Part shown: in pieces, positions 6,131 to 13,354 of the stretch
Position numbering within the stretch: the stretch's first letter is position 1
Layout: each line of letters starts with the position of its first letter
NCBI GenBank assembly: GCA_020054055.1
Contig: JAGVLZ010000294.1
Coordinates: 1-14,714 of the forward strand
DNA: 14,714 bases
Reading direction: 5' to 3'
DNA from: Phycisphaerales bacterium
Lineage (GTDB): Bacteria; Planctomycetota; Phycisphaerae; Phycisphaerales; UBA1924
Made by a program: the position numbers and the translations under genes
Notes under the pieces: model-generated
The model's input: only the letters and a program-made list of their open reading frames with translations
Told to the model about the DNA's origin: nothing
The model's database searches: none

Positions 6131-8932
6131 CTACATCACCACCGCGCACCGCTCCGGCGAGAACCCATGCTCATCAAACAGCACGAGTTCGTTCGCGCCG
6201 ACCTTCAACCAAGGCTCGGGCAGGTAATACCGCGACTGGCCCGCAACACCTTTCCCCGTTCGTGTCGCCACAAAGTAACGCCCCGCGTTGTGCCCGTTGA
6301 CAAATAACTGACCCTTGCTCAGCCCCGTCGCCTCAAAGAACAAAGGCTCACCCACCCAATCCACCGCGAACGTCGCGCGCCACCACGCCGGACGCCCCTT
6401 GAACTCCGACGCACCCTTCCCCCCCCCGGACAGCGCCTTGAACTTCGTCGCCCCGGGCGGCTCCCACTTCGCAAACGCCCACCCCGCCTTCGCCGTCACC
6501 GCCGCCTCCCCTTCGTAAAAGACCACCGTCTCCTTCAGCACCCGCAGCGCCGCCACAACATCACCCACCACCGCCACCTGCACTTCATTCGTCCCGCGCG
6601 AGAGCATCTCAGGGGTCAGCACCACATACTCAATCGTTCCCCGCGCCAGCACGCGCAGCGACTTCCCGTCCACCATCAACACCGCCGGATCGCTCAACCC
6701 GCCGACCCGCATGATCAGCGGCGTCTTCTTCCGGTGCTGAATCCGCCACGTCACCCGCCGAGGGTCCGTCGCGTCACCATCCTCGAGCCCCATCACCACC
6801 GGCCAGTGCATCAGCGGCTCGATCGACTTCTCACTCTCGATCCTCGGCGATCCCGCACGGAACACCGTCGCCTCCACCACATGACCGAAGAGACCCTTCC
6901 GCTCGCCGATCCCATCCCCCTCGCAACGCCGGCCGAGATTGTCGATCAGCGCCGTGACGACGTGCTCACCCTTCTTGAATGGCAGCGAAACCACCGGCTC
7001 CTCACCCCCAGGCCCCACACCGATCAGCGAATGAAACTCACCATCAAAGTAAAGGTGCAGCCGATCCGCCGCCTCGAAAAATCCACCCTTCACGCTCTTC
7101 GTCATCCCCTTGAACTTCAGCCGCACCCACCCGTACCCCGACGCCGCCCCCAGCGTCGCAAGCCCCGTCGGCCCATCGATCGACGCGTACCGTTCGCTCT
7201 TCCCCTTGACAAACTCGTCCGTCCCGCACGCGCTCCACGCGCCCATCACGATCCTCGTCTTCTTCCGCGCCGCTGAAATCCCCGCCACCGAACTCATCTC
7301 GCCCGTCCCCGCTATCCGCGTCACCCTCTTGTACGACCCATGCGCGATCGGATGCCCGGCCAAGTCCATCCCCGACGCGCCCACATACACCGCCGACCCA
7401 TCCACCCACACCGCATCGACTGAATCCCCGTTGCACACGACGACCGTCACATCCTCGTGCTCGCTCACATGAGGCTCGGCTCCCGCTGGAACCACCACCT
7501 CGAACGCCGATCCATTGATCGACATCACCCCCGCCATCCCCGCCGGGCCGTAGCACACGAACACGCGCCCCACCAACGCGAACGCGTTCAGATTGCAGTA
7601 ATCAAGCGTCGAGCGCCCCGCAAGGTGCGTGTCGAGCAGCATCCACCCGACCGGCTCGCCCTCCAACTCCTTCGGCAGCGTCGACCCATCCGCCAGGAGA
7701 ATCGTCGCACGACGCCTCACCGCCTCCCCCTCCGCCGGCCCGAACACAAACACCACGCTCCCCTGCGACCCCCGGCACTCCACCGCCACCAGCGACGCCT
7801 CGTCCGTCGTCGCCTTCCCCTTCTTCATCCCCGTCGGGTGCGAATCGAGCGACACGATCGCCGGCTGATACGCCGGATCGAGCCCGGAGAACACCCTGCC
7901 GAACTGCGATGCGAATGTGCAGACGCGCCGCACCGACGCGTACGTCGCGCCGCGCTCGCCCGCTTCACCCAATGGCGAACCCGCCGCCGCGCTCGTCGTC
8001 GCGAATGATCCTTCCGCATCCGCGAACCGCCCTCCCAGAAACCCGAAGTTCGTCCCACCATGAAACGGCGAAAGATTGAACTGGCCCCCGGCCGCCAACA
8101 CCTCGCCAATCGCACGCATCAAAAAACTCGCCCTCACCTTGGGAAGGGGTGGCGAGTCCATTCCGGGCGCGAGCCGGGGGAGGGACTCTGGACGCCCCCA
8201 CACTCCACGTTCACAAGTCGGCAGCCCCATCACCACCCGCGGCTGATCCGGCTTCAGCGCCCGCAACTGCCGAAGGTTCGCGTGCAGGTGCGAAGACCCC
8301 GCCCACACTTCAACCTCACCCTCCGCGCTCGCGAACAGTTCATTCGCCGAGAGGATCGGCACGTTGATCCCATTCTCGCGCAGATACCGATTGGTCTCGC
8401 CCAGGTACGCCGCCGACTGCGCCGCGCTCCCGCACATCCACCGGTGCTCGTTCTGCACCGCGATGATCGGCCCGCCCGCCTTCCTCTGCGACGCCTGCAA
8501 CGACTGCACCCGGTCGCACACCGCCGAAAAATACCGCGACACCGGCTGCAAAAACTCCGCCGCACCGCTCCGCAACTTCCCCGCGGTCCCCCCGCACGAC
8601 TTCAACAGCCACGCCGGCAAACCGCCCAGATCCATCCCATCCCCGACATACGGCCCCATCCTCAAAATGCAGTGCATCTTCGCCGCGCCGACCAGCCGGA
8701 TGAACACCGCCAGGTCCAAGTCTCCATCAAACTTGAACACCCCCGACCGCGGCTCGTGCAAAGACCACACAACGGGGGTCTCGATGCAGTTCAGCCCCGC
8801 CTGCTTCGCCGCAACAATCCGCGCGCCCCACAACGCCGACGGCACGCGGTGATAGCAGATGGTCCCGGAAACAATCCAGAGCCGCCGCCCATCAATCGCC
8901 AGACTCTGACCGTCAACCGTGATCGTCGGCAT
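6131..8932 (-). CDS. GH35 (beta-galactosidase-like) family protein with degenerate active site
   Basis: The 933-residue protein keeps the fold marks of glycoside hydrolase family 35: YHRVPSALW (27-35), HEPRSGVFKFDGDLDL (59-74), GPYV (93-96) with GGLPAWLL (103-110), GGPIIAVQ (153-160), HGGTNFGF (291-298), and the C-terminal KGQLFVNGHNAGRYF with PEPWLKVGANELVLF. It therefore seems full length: a TIM barrel followed by beta-rich domains. The active site does not fit. In the GH35 signature G-G-P-x4-Q-x-E-N-E-Y the last E, the acid/base, aligns with R164; the nucleophile position aligns without gaps with G236; and the conserved E after GPY aligns with G99. It has no signal peptide, unlike many secreted GH35 enzymes. 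The start at 8932 is the only ATG before the domain; a TTG at 8998 is less likely. It may be a carbohydrate-binding pseudoenzyme. Confidence 0.85.
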   Translation of the reverse strand: MPTITVDGQSLAIDGRRLWIVSGTICYHRVPSALWGARIVAAKQAGLNCIETPVVWSLHEPRSGVFKFDGDLDLAVFIRLVGAAKMHCILRMGPYVGDGMDLGGLPAWLLKSCGGTAGKLRSGAAEFLQPVSRYFSAVCDRVQSLQASQRKAGGPIIAVQNEHRWMCGSAAQSAAYLGETNRYLRENGINVPILSANELFASAEGEVEVWAGSSHLHANLRQLRALKPDQPRVVMGLPTCERGVWGRPESLPRLAPGMDSPPLPKVRASFLMRAIGEVLAAGGQFNLSPFHGGTNFGFLGGRFADAEGSFATTSAAAGSPLGEAGERGATYASVRRVCTFASQFGRVFSGLDPAYQPAIVSLDSHPTGMKKGKATTDEASLVAVECRGSQGSVVFVFGPAEGEAVRRRATILLADGSTLPKELEGEPVGWMLLDTHLAGRSTLDYCNLNAFALVGRVFVCYGPAGMAGVMSINGSAFEVVVPAGAEPHVSEHEDVTVVVCNGDSVDAVWVDGSAVYVGASGMDLAGHPIAHGSYKRVTRIAGTGEMSSVAGISAARKKTRIVMGAWSACGTDEFVKGKSERYASIDGPTGLATLGAASGYGWVRLKFKGMTKSVKGGFFEAADRLHLYFDGEFHSLIGVGPGGEEPVVSLPFKKGEHVVTALIDNLGRRCEGDGIGERKGLFGHVVEATVFRAGSPRIESEKSIEPLMHWPVVMGLEDGDATDPRRVTWRIQHRKKTPLIMRVGGLSDPAVLMVDGKSLRVLARGTIEYVVLTPEMLSRGTNEVQVAVVGDVVAALRVLKETVVFYEGEAAVTAKAGWAFAKWEPPGATKFKALSGGGKGASEFKGRPAWWRATFAVDWVGEPLFFEATGLSKGQLFVNGHNAGRYFVATRTGKGVAGQSRYYLPEPWLKVGANELVLFDEHGFSPERCAVVM
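8154..8188. repeat. Imperfect palindrome inside the GH35-like gene
   Basis: GAGTCC (8154-8159) and GGACTC (8183-8188) enclose a second pair, CCGG (8163-8166) and CCGG (8174-8177). The segment encodes a Pro-rich stretch (around residues 248-267) that makes the GH35 loop longer than the usual spacing by about 14 residues. On the minus strand it holds CCTCCCCCGG, which recurs in the hairpin at 13368. Confidence 0.3.
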
Positions 8933-8958
8933 CCTGGGTCCAACTCCAACTCCCCGAA

Positions 8959-8995
8959 CGGGAACCCGAAAGGTAAACCGGCACTCCGGTTCCCG
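8959..8995. terminator. Alternative hairpins between the R-M locus and the GH35-like gene
   Basis: CGGGAACC (8959-8966) can pair with GGTTCCCG (8988-8995). A competing stem, AACCGG (8976-8981) with CCGGTT (8986-8991) and a 4-base loop, shares bases with it. The site is after the nuclease stop and before the GH35-like start, both on the minus strand. It could be a terminator for the R-M locus or an attenuator; there is no clear T-run. Confidence 0.35.
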
Positions 8996-9019
8996 CAACG
9001 TCCGCGATTCTCAGGCCGC

Positions 9020-9568
9020 TCACCGTTCCCGCCTTTGGCGCGGCCGATCCACTGCACGAGCTTCACTTTCACGAACGGCCTGACGAACCGCAGCCTTCAC
9101 AAACGTAGGAACGGCCTGACCTTCCAACCCGGCCCTGGCCTTCGCAGCGTCAAAGTCAGCCACTTCCTCCCCGGACCAAACCAGGTCCAGGCGGCGAATA
9201 TCCAGCGTCGCGACGTGCGAGTATCTCAGCGGCGAAGCCCAGTAGCACTCAAGGCACACGTTGGGGTCTTTCCCGACAAGCCCATTCGGACAGTGCTCGC
9301 ACGACCACGACTTCGCGCGATTGCACGAGCCGCACACGAGCATGTAGTCCTTGACATTGAGTGCCGCCGCAATGCCGTCGCCAGCAACGCAGTAAGGAAC
9401 TCGGTGATCGATCTGAAGGTACCGCGGCTCGAACGGAGCATCGCATAGTCCGCACCGGGTTCCGTATGCCGCGATGAGGGCTTCCTTGAACACCTTCGAG
9501 AAACTGGCTCGTCCGCCGACACGCCCGCCGGTGATATTGTCCAAGTCGCCGAAGCGATACTCGGCCAT
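9020..9568 (-). CDS. HNH nuclease C-terminal fragment (possible internal restart)
   Basis: This 182-residue reading starts at the ATG 30 bases after the amber codon and holds the whole HNH and zinc-binding part: CGLC 39-42, IDH 53-55, CGSCNRAK 79-86, CEHC 90-93 and CLEC 105-108. AAAGGA lies about 10 bases before the ATG, a weak ribosome site, so restart after the stop codon could make a nuclease without its N-terminal domain. Whether it is made, or would cut selectively, cannot be told from the sequence. Confidence 0.6.
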   Translation of the reverse strand: MAEYRFGDLDNITGGRVGGRASFSKVFKEALIAAYGTRCGLCDAPFEPRYLQIDHRVPYCVAGDGIAAALNVKDYMLVCGSCNRAKSWSCEHCPNGLVGKDPNVCLECYWASPLRYSHVATLDIRRLDLVWSGEEVADFDAAKARAGLEGQAVPTFVKAAVRQAVRESEARAVDRPRQRRER

Positions 9569-9598
9569 CCGCTTGCCATCCTTTTTGCGGACAATCGA

Positions 9599-9601
9599 CT
9601 A
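9599..9601 (-). other. In-frame amber codon in nuclease gene
   Basis: The coding strand reads CTG CTG TAG TCG ATT, with open frame on both sides and protein similarity pattern continuing across it. CAG (Gln) is the simplest parent codon. Confidence 0.7.
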
Positions 9602-9790
9602 CAGCAGCGGGATGCCCTGGTCCGAAACGTCCTTGATGGCGCGTGGTGGATGATCGTAGCCGTACCGCTCCTTGAGGTCGTCGGTGGTGATCGAGCCGTG
9701 CTTGAGGATGTGCTTGACAACGCTCCGCGCCCGCTTGCCGGTTACGGCCTTCAGCGCGGCTCGGGCGGCCTTCGACAGCCGGCCCGCCAT
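9599..9790 (-). CDS. N-terminal fragment of the interrupted endonuclease
   Basis: The 63-residue product is the N-terminal part of the nuclease gene, ending at the amber codon. It is basic at the start (RLSKAARAALKAVTGKRARS) and then has a winged-helix-like pattern (VVKHILKHGSITTDDLKERYG). It is translationally coupled to the methyltransferase through TGATG. It has no catalytic residues. It may be a free small DNA-binding protein or only a decay product. Confidence 0.5.
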   Translation of the reverse strand: MAGRLSKAARAALKAVTGKRARSVVKHILKHGSITTDDLKERYGYDHPPRAIKDVSDQGIPLL

Positions 9791-10830
9791 CAGGCTGACT
9801 CCGCAAAGAGCGAAGCTGTCTCCACACTCATCCGTGGGCCATGACGCAAGTGCCGCAGGTCAACCGGGATTTCCGGCGAAAGGTACAGCGACTCGAACGT
9901 GCTGTCGTCCCGTCCAAGCAGCGTCGCCTGCGTCGAACGCCCCGCTGGAACTTCAACATGAGTCAGTCCGAGCGACGCCGGGAGCGAACGACCGTATCGC
10001 TTTGAGCCAGTCCGCCCGTCGTAACTCACGATGAACGGGATCGACCTCCGTCGGAGCGATTCGAGCGCGGCTGTAAACTCATCGAAGGCGATCCCGTGCC
10101 GATAGCGGTGGTTGTGCGTGTCAACGACCCCTTGGTACGGCGGGTCCATGTAAACGAGATCACCGGGCCTGGCGGACTCCAGAACTTCGCGATAATCCAT
10201 CGACGAAAGCGAGCACTTGCCCTTGAGCAGCGCGGAAGCGCCGACGATGTGCCGTCTCATCGTTGAGGGGAGAGCGCCGAGCCGCCGATTGTCTGGACTG
10301 TTGTTGAACTCGCCGCGAGCGTTGTAGCGAATCGCCGCCTTCACACAGCGCGCGAGAAGGTACAAGAAATCGGCGGGTCGATGGTGTGCATTGAAGCGAC
10401 TCCGAACGCGATCATAATGCGCCCGCTCGTCGCCGATCTGGGCCCTCCAGACCTTTTCGTATTGGTCGCTGATCTCCTCCGGCTCGCGAACGATCTCGGT
10501 CCAAAGGCTAATCAACGGACGATGAAGGTCGTTGATCGTCCAACGCCTGACGCGCTTCATGTGCCCGGCCGCGAGCGAGACCGCGGCTGATCCCGCGAAG
10601 GGTTCGACCAATCGAACGGTTCCCGCCGGAAAGAGACTGACAATGTAGTGGGCCAGTTGTCGCTTGCTTCCTTGATAGGGAATCGGATGCGGCACGCCCC
10701 GCAGAGGCTTCGGCAACGCACTTGAAACAATTGGCGCGTACCCCGACTCGGTAGTCGGCGACGCGGATCGTGCTTGATTCCCGTCGAACAACCGCTTTGA
10801 GCGAAGGCCGGTTCCCAGTGATTCTCGCAT
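9790..10830 (-). CDS. D12-class DNA N6-adenine methyltransferase
   Basis: This enzyme transfers a methyl group from S-adenosylmethionine to adenine in DNA. It is the modification half of a type II-like R-M pair. From the chosen start (346 residues) the marks are IPYQGSK at 50-56, the SAM-binding EPFAGSAAV at 76-84, a target-recognition region with RYNARGEFN, and the catalytic DPPY at 229-232. Motif order (SAM motif before DPPY) is the Dam/D12 layout. The open frame runs on to 11142 but that part is antisense to the TolC-type gene. ATG 10875 lies inside a palindrome, so ATG 10830, downstream of a TACAAT box, was chosen; a TTG at 10716 close to the conserved core is also possible. Codons look less GC-biased than the neighbours, which fits horizontal gain. 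Target sequence is unknown. Confidence 0.87.
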   Translation of the reverse strand: MRESLGTGLRSKRLFDGNQARSASPTTESGYAPIVSSALPKPLRGVPHPIPYQGSKRQLAHYIVSLFPAGTVRLVEPFAGSAAVSLAAGHMKRVRRWTINDLHRPLISLWTEIVREPEEISDQYEKVWRAQIGDERAHYDRVRSRFNAHHRPADFLYLLARCVKAAIRYNARGEFNNSPDNRRLGALPSTMRRHIVGASALLKGKCSLSSMDYREVLESARPGDLVYMDPPYQGVVDTHNHRYRHGIAFDEFTAALESLRRRSIPFIVSYDGRTGSKRYGRSLPASLGLTHVEVPAGRSTQATLLGRDDSTFESLYLSPEIPVDLRHLRHGPRMSVETASLFAESA

Positions 10831-10856
10831 GGTTGAGCCGCGTTCCACTGGGGACC

Positions 10857-10862
10857 ATTGTA
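10857..10862 (-). promoter_or_regulatory. Candidate -10 box (TACAAT) of the methyltransferase
   Basis: TACAAT on the minus strand matches the -10 consensus at five of six bases and lies 26 bases before ATG 10830. No good -35 is seen at 16-18 bases; that place is taken by the palindrome at 10869-10900, as would be expected if a protein helps or blocks the polymerase. Confidence 0.4.
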
Positions 10863-10868
10863 TCGGAG

Positions 10869-10900
10869 CGTGCATTGAGAGTGGCTCGGAGCAATGCACG
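10869..10900. promoter_or_regulatory. Perfect 9-bp palindrome, candidate operator of the R-M locus
   Basis: CGTGCATTG (10869-10877) and CAATGCACG (10892-10900) are perfect inverted arms with a 14-base spacer. The site lies over the -35 region of the candidate methyltransferase promoter and in the gap between the divergent methyltransferase and TolC-type genes. It could bind a regulator (for example the methyltransferase itself) or form an RNA hairpin. No controller gene is seen in the window. Confidence 0.45.
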
Positions 10901-10967
10901 GCTTCTCCGGGCTGCCAGTTTCTGATTCTCTTCCGCTGAATCTGCAATCCATCTTCACCCCCACAGG

Positions 10968-10973
10968 TACACT
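10968..10973 (+). promoter_or_regulatory. TACACT -10-like box, leaderless start of TolC-type gene
   Basis: TACACT is 8 bases before the ATG at 10982, and there is no convincing Shine-Dalgarno site in between. This spacing would put the transcript start at or next to the start codon. The same hexamer is 7 bases before the ATG at 12824. Confidence 0.4.
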
Positions 10974-10981
10974 CCAACTCA

Positions 10982-12799
10982 ATGCCCGCGCCACGCCTCC
11001 ACCTCCTCCTCGCACTCGCCCTCCTCCCCGCCTGCTCCTCCATGCAGGACATCGACCGCAAGGTCAATCGCGCCGTCCGCGAGCGCTCCACCGACCTCGG
11101 CGGCGGCGCGACCGCCCCAACCCTCCGCTCCACACTCGGCACTTCTTCCCCCGATCAGTACGACAGGAATCCCCCCAGCACCAACCCCGGCCCCGACGAC
11201 CTCACCTACCGAGGCGCCGACCCCAACCGCGACGTCGTCACCCGCCTCGAGGCCTACTTCGTCGAAGGAGTCGATTCCGCCGCCGCCGAGCGCCTCGACC
11301 TCCAGGACATCCTCCGACTCTCGCAGGACACCGCGCGCGAATACCGCACCGCGGAAGAGGACTACCTCCTCACCGCCATCCGCCTCCTGATGGAGCGGCA
11401 CCGCTGGGGACCGCGATTCTTCGACGACCTGACCACAAGCATCGGCGCCGACGCCGCCGACGGAAACTACGAAACCGCCCTCGGCATCATGAACGAACTC
11501 CGCGCCACCCAGCGACTCCCCTACGGCGGGGAACTCGAAGCGCGCCTCATCACCCGCGCCGCCAACCAACTCACCGAGATCGTCGGCGAGCAATACACCC
11601 AGTCCTCCCAACTCGTCCTGAGCGCGAACGTCCCCCTCCTCCGCAACGCGGGCCTCGTCGCGCAGGAGGACATCATCCAGGCCGAACGCGACACCGTCTA
11701 CGCCGCGCGCGACTTCGAGAACTTCCGCCGACGCTTCTTCGTCGATATCGCTTCCGACTACTTCGCCCTGATCGCCCGCCAGGCCGCCATCCGCAACCAG
11801 GCCGAACGCCTCCGCAGCGTGATGCTCTTCTACGAGCGCACGCAGGCCCTCGTGGACGCGGGACGCCAGCCCCCCTTCGAGGCACGCAACGTCGAGCAAA
11901 ACGTTCTCACCAGCCGCAACGACCTCATCAACTCCCAGGAGTCCTACATCCTCAGCCTCGACCAGTTCAAGGTCCGCCTCGGCCTCGCCGTCGAATCTCG
12001 CATCGTCTTGCTCCCCATGTCCCTCGACTTCCAGGACCCGGATGTCTCCATCACCGAAGCCTCCGAAACCGCGCTCCGGTACCGACTCGACTATCAGAAC
12101 GAGCAGGACCGCGTGAACGATGCCCGACGCCAGATCGATATCGCCCGCAACCAACTTCTCCCCGACCTCAACCTCGCCGCCGGCGCCACGCTCAACACCG
12201 ACGAGAATAAGTCCGAATCCGGCCTCGCCTTCAAGAACGACAACACCGACTACGCCGCCTCTGTCACCTTCGGCCTCCCCCTCGACCGCGAGATCGAACG
12301 CCTCCAACTCCGCCAATCGCTCGTCGAACTCGAACGCCGCACGCGACAGTCCGAACAGTTCCGAGACAACCTCATCCTCGACGCACGCCAATCCGTCCGC
12401 GAGATCGACCGCGCCCGCTTCTCCGTCCGCCTCCAGGAGCAGGCGGTGAACATCAACAAACTGCGCCTCGAGGAGATCCGGATCAAAATCGCGACGGTCG
12501 CACCACAGACCCGCCTCGACGCCGAGAACGAACTCCTCCAATCGCGCAACGCACTCGACGCCGCCATCCGCGACCTCCGCATCGCCATCCTCGAATACCT
12601 CGTCCGCACCGGCCAACTCCGCGTGGGCGAAGAGGGCCGACTCCGCGCCCTCCGCGGCATGGACCTGAAGGTGGACGAGATCAAGGACGCCGCAATGCCG
12701 CAGTCGGGCGACGCCACCAGCCCGCCCGAGTCTGACGATGTGGCCGCACCCGTGACCGATCCCGTCCCGCCGACGCAAAGCCCCGCGCCGCCAAACTAG
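10982..12799 (+). CDS. TolC-type outer membrane efflux lipoprotein
   Basis: The 605-residue protein is a TolC/OEP-family outer membrane channel component, which works with an inner membrane pump and an adaptor to export small molecules or proteins. The N-terminus is a lipoprotein signal with lipobox LPAC and lipidated C18. After about 150 variable residues come two long helical hairpin regions rich in Gln, Arg and Ala (about 230-330 and 435-560), with beta-strand-like pieces (SQLVLSANVPLL and NLAAGATLNTDEN) and LARG-type repeats, the usual two-fold OEP pattern. The C-terminus is a Pro-rich tail (about 575-605) that is not part of the channel. No pump or adaptor gene is in the window. It is the first gene of the plus-strand operon. 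Codons end mostly in C, unlike the FIST genes. Confidence 0.85.
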   Translation: MPAPRLHLLLALALLPACSSMQDIDRKVNRAVRERSTDLGGGATAPTLRSTLGTSSPDQYDRNPPSTNPGPDDLTYRGADPNRDVVTRLEAYFVEGVDSAAAERLDLQDILRLSQDTAREYRTAEEDYLLTAIRLLMERHRWGPRFFDDLTTSIGADAADGNYETALGIMNELRATQRLPYGGELEARLITRAANQLTEIVGEQYTQSSQLVLSANVPLLRNAGLVAQEDIIQAERDTVYAARDFENFRRRFFVDIASDYFALIARQAAIRNQAERLRSVMLFYERTQALVDAGRQPPFEARNVEQNVLTSRNDLINSQESYILSLDQFKVRLGLAVESRIVLLPMSLDFQDPDVSITEASETALRYRLDYQNEQDRVNDARRQIDIARNQLLPDLNLAAGATLNTDENKSESGLAFKNDNTDYAASVTFGLPLDREIERLQLRQSLVELERRTRQSEQFRDNLILDARQSVREIDRARFSVRLQEQAVNINKLRLEEIRIKIATVAPQTRLDAENELLQSRNALDAAIRDLRIAILEYLVRTGQLRVGEEGRLRALRGMDLKVDEIKDAAMPQSGDATSPPESDDVAAPVTDPVPPTQSPAPPN

Positions 12800-12810
12800 C
12801 CCCCGACCGC

Positions 12811-12816
12811 TACACT
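12811..12816 (+). promoter_or_regulatory. TACACT -10-like box before the small unrecognised gene
   Basis: TACACT sits 7 bases before the ATG at 12824, in the 24-base gap after the TolC-type gene. It suggests an internal, possibly leaderless promoter for the downstream three genes. No Shine-Dalgarno site is visible. Confidence 0.35.
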
Positions 12817-12823
12817 TGCCGCC

Positions 12824-13354
12824 ATGTCACGGATGGCCTCATCTCAATACGAGATCGGACGAATCGCCCCACAATGCTCGGCCACGGGCGAACCCCTCAA
12901 TCCCAGTGATCCCTTCGTCGCCGCGCTCTTCGAGGTCGATGGCGCGGAATCACTCGTCCGCCGCGACTACTCTCCTGCCGGCTGGGATTCGCTCCGCGAC
13001 CGCAAGGGACTCTTCGCTTCGTGGCGGGGCGTCGTGCCCAGCGCCGAAAAAACCGGTCGCACCACCATAGACCTCCCCTCCCTCCTCGGCCTCTTCGAGC
13101 AACTCGCCGAGACCGAAGACCCCAAGCGCCTCGCCTTCCGCTACGTCCTCGCACTCATCCTCATGCGCAAGCGCGCCCTCACCCCCGCCGGCACGCGCGA
13201 AGCAAAGGGCGCTCAACCCGCCGCGCTCCTCGTCCGTCCCCGCGGCTCATCACCCGAAGACCCACCAATCGAAGTCATCGACCCCGCCATGAACGAAGCA
13301 ACAGTGGGGGAGATCACCGAACAACTCCGCTCACTTCTGAGGATCGACGCATGA
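12824..13354 (+). CDS. Conserved-looking protein of unknown function
   Basis: I do not recognise a named family with certainty; from memory it resembles an uncharacterised planctomycete protein in which a single Cys begins a CxxTGEPL-like segment. The 176-residue product starts IAPQCSATGEPLNPSDPFVAALFE, then has a WDSLRDRKGLFASWRGVVP segment, a helical stretch LLGLFEQLAETEDPKRLAFRYVLALILMRKRAL (about 84-118), and a charged end. It has no signal peptide or clear membrane segment and is probably cytosolic. ATG 12824 is used; an ATG three codons later is also possible. Its stop overlaps the start of the LolA-like lipoprotein gene (ATGA), so the two are likely made together and may share a process. 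Confidence 0.75.
   Translation: MSRMASSQYEIGRIAPQCSATGEPLNPSDPFVAALFEVDGAESLVRRDYSPAGWDSLRDRKGLFASWRGVVPSAEKTGRTTIDLPSLLGLFEQLAETEDPKRLAFRYVLALILMRKRALTPAGTREAKGAQPAALLVRPRGSSPEDPPIEVIDPAMNEATVGEITEQLRSLLRIDA

Larger units (their letters stand above)
9020..9790 (-). pseudogene. HNH restriction endonuclease interrupted by an amber codon
   Basis: Two same-frame open stretches (9790-9602 and 9598-9020) read as one 256-codon nuclease gene except for TAG at 9599-9601, codon 64. The N-terminal part (GYDHPPRAIKDVSDQGIPLL) joins smoothly to the next stretch (SIVRKKDGKRMAEYRFGD), the usual layout for this kind of HNH restriction enzyme: a small DNA-binding N-terminal domain and a nuclease C-terminal domain. 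The HNH core has CGLC at 113-116, the catalytic IDH at 127-129 and CGSCNRAK at 153-160, followed by further CxxC pairs (CEHC, CLEC) likely to bind zinc. Its ATG overlaps the TGA of the methyltransferase by one base. A single C-to-T change (CAG to TAG) would explain the break; a sequencing error or restart at 9568 is also possible. Confidence 0.72.

Noticed and set aside
8060..9448. Plus-strand open frame of 462 codons
   Set aside because: Covers the antisense of parts of two unrelated genes (GH35-like and HNH nuclease), so it cannot be a real gene.
9020..10830. R-M locus as part of a mobile element
   Set aside because: No integrase, transposase, tRNA or flanking direct repeats were seen; composition alone suggests past transfer but not an element.
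10831..11142. N-terminal extension of the methyltransferase open frame
   Set aside because: It overlaps the TolC-type gene in antisense and crosses the palindrome; the sequence has no methyltransferase features.
10979..12778. Minus-strand open frame of 599 codons
   Set aside because: Antisense to the TolC-type gene; Val/Glu/Gly-rich product results from the C-ending codons of the real gene.
13021..13350. Upstream extension of the lipoprotein open frame
   Set aside because: It lies in another frame over the small gene at 12824-13354, gives a Pro/Arg-rich product, and would bury the signal peptide.
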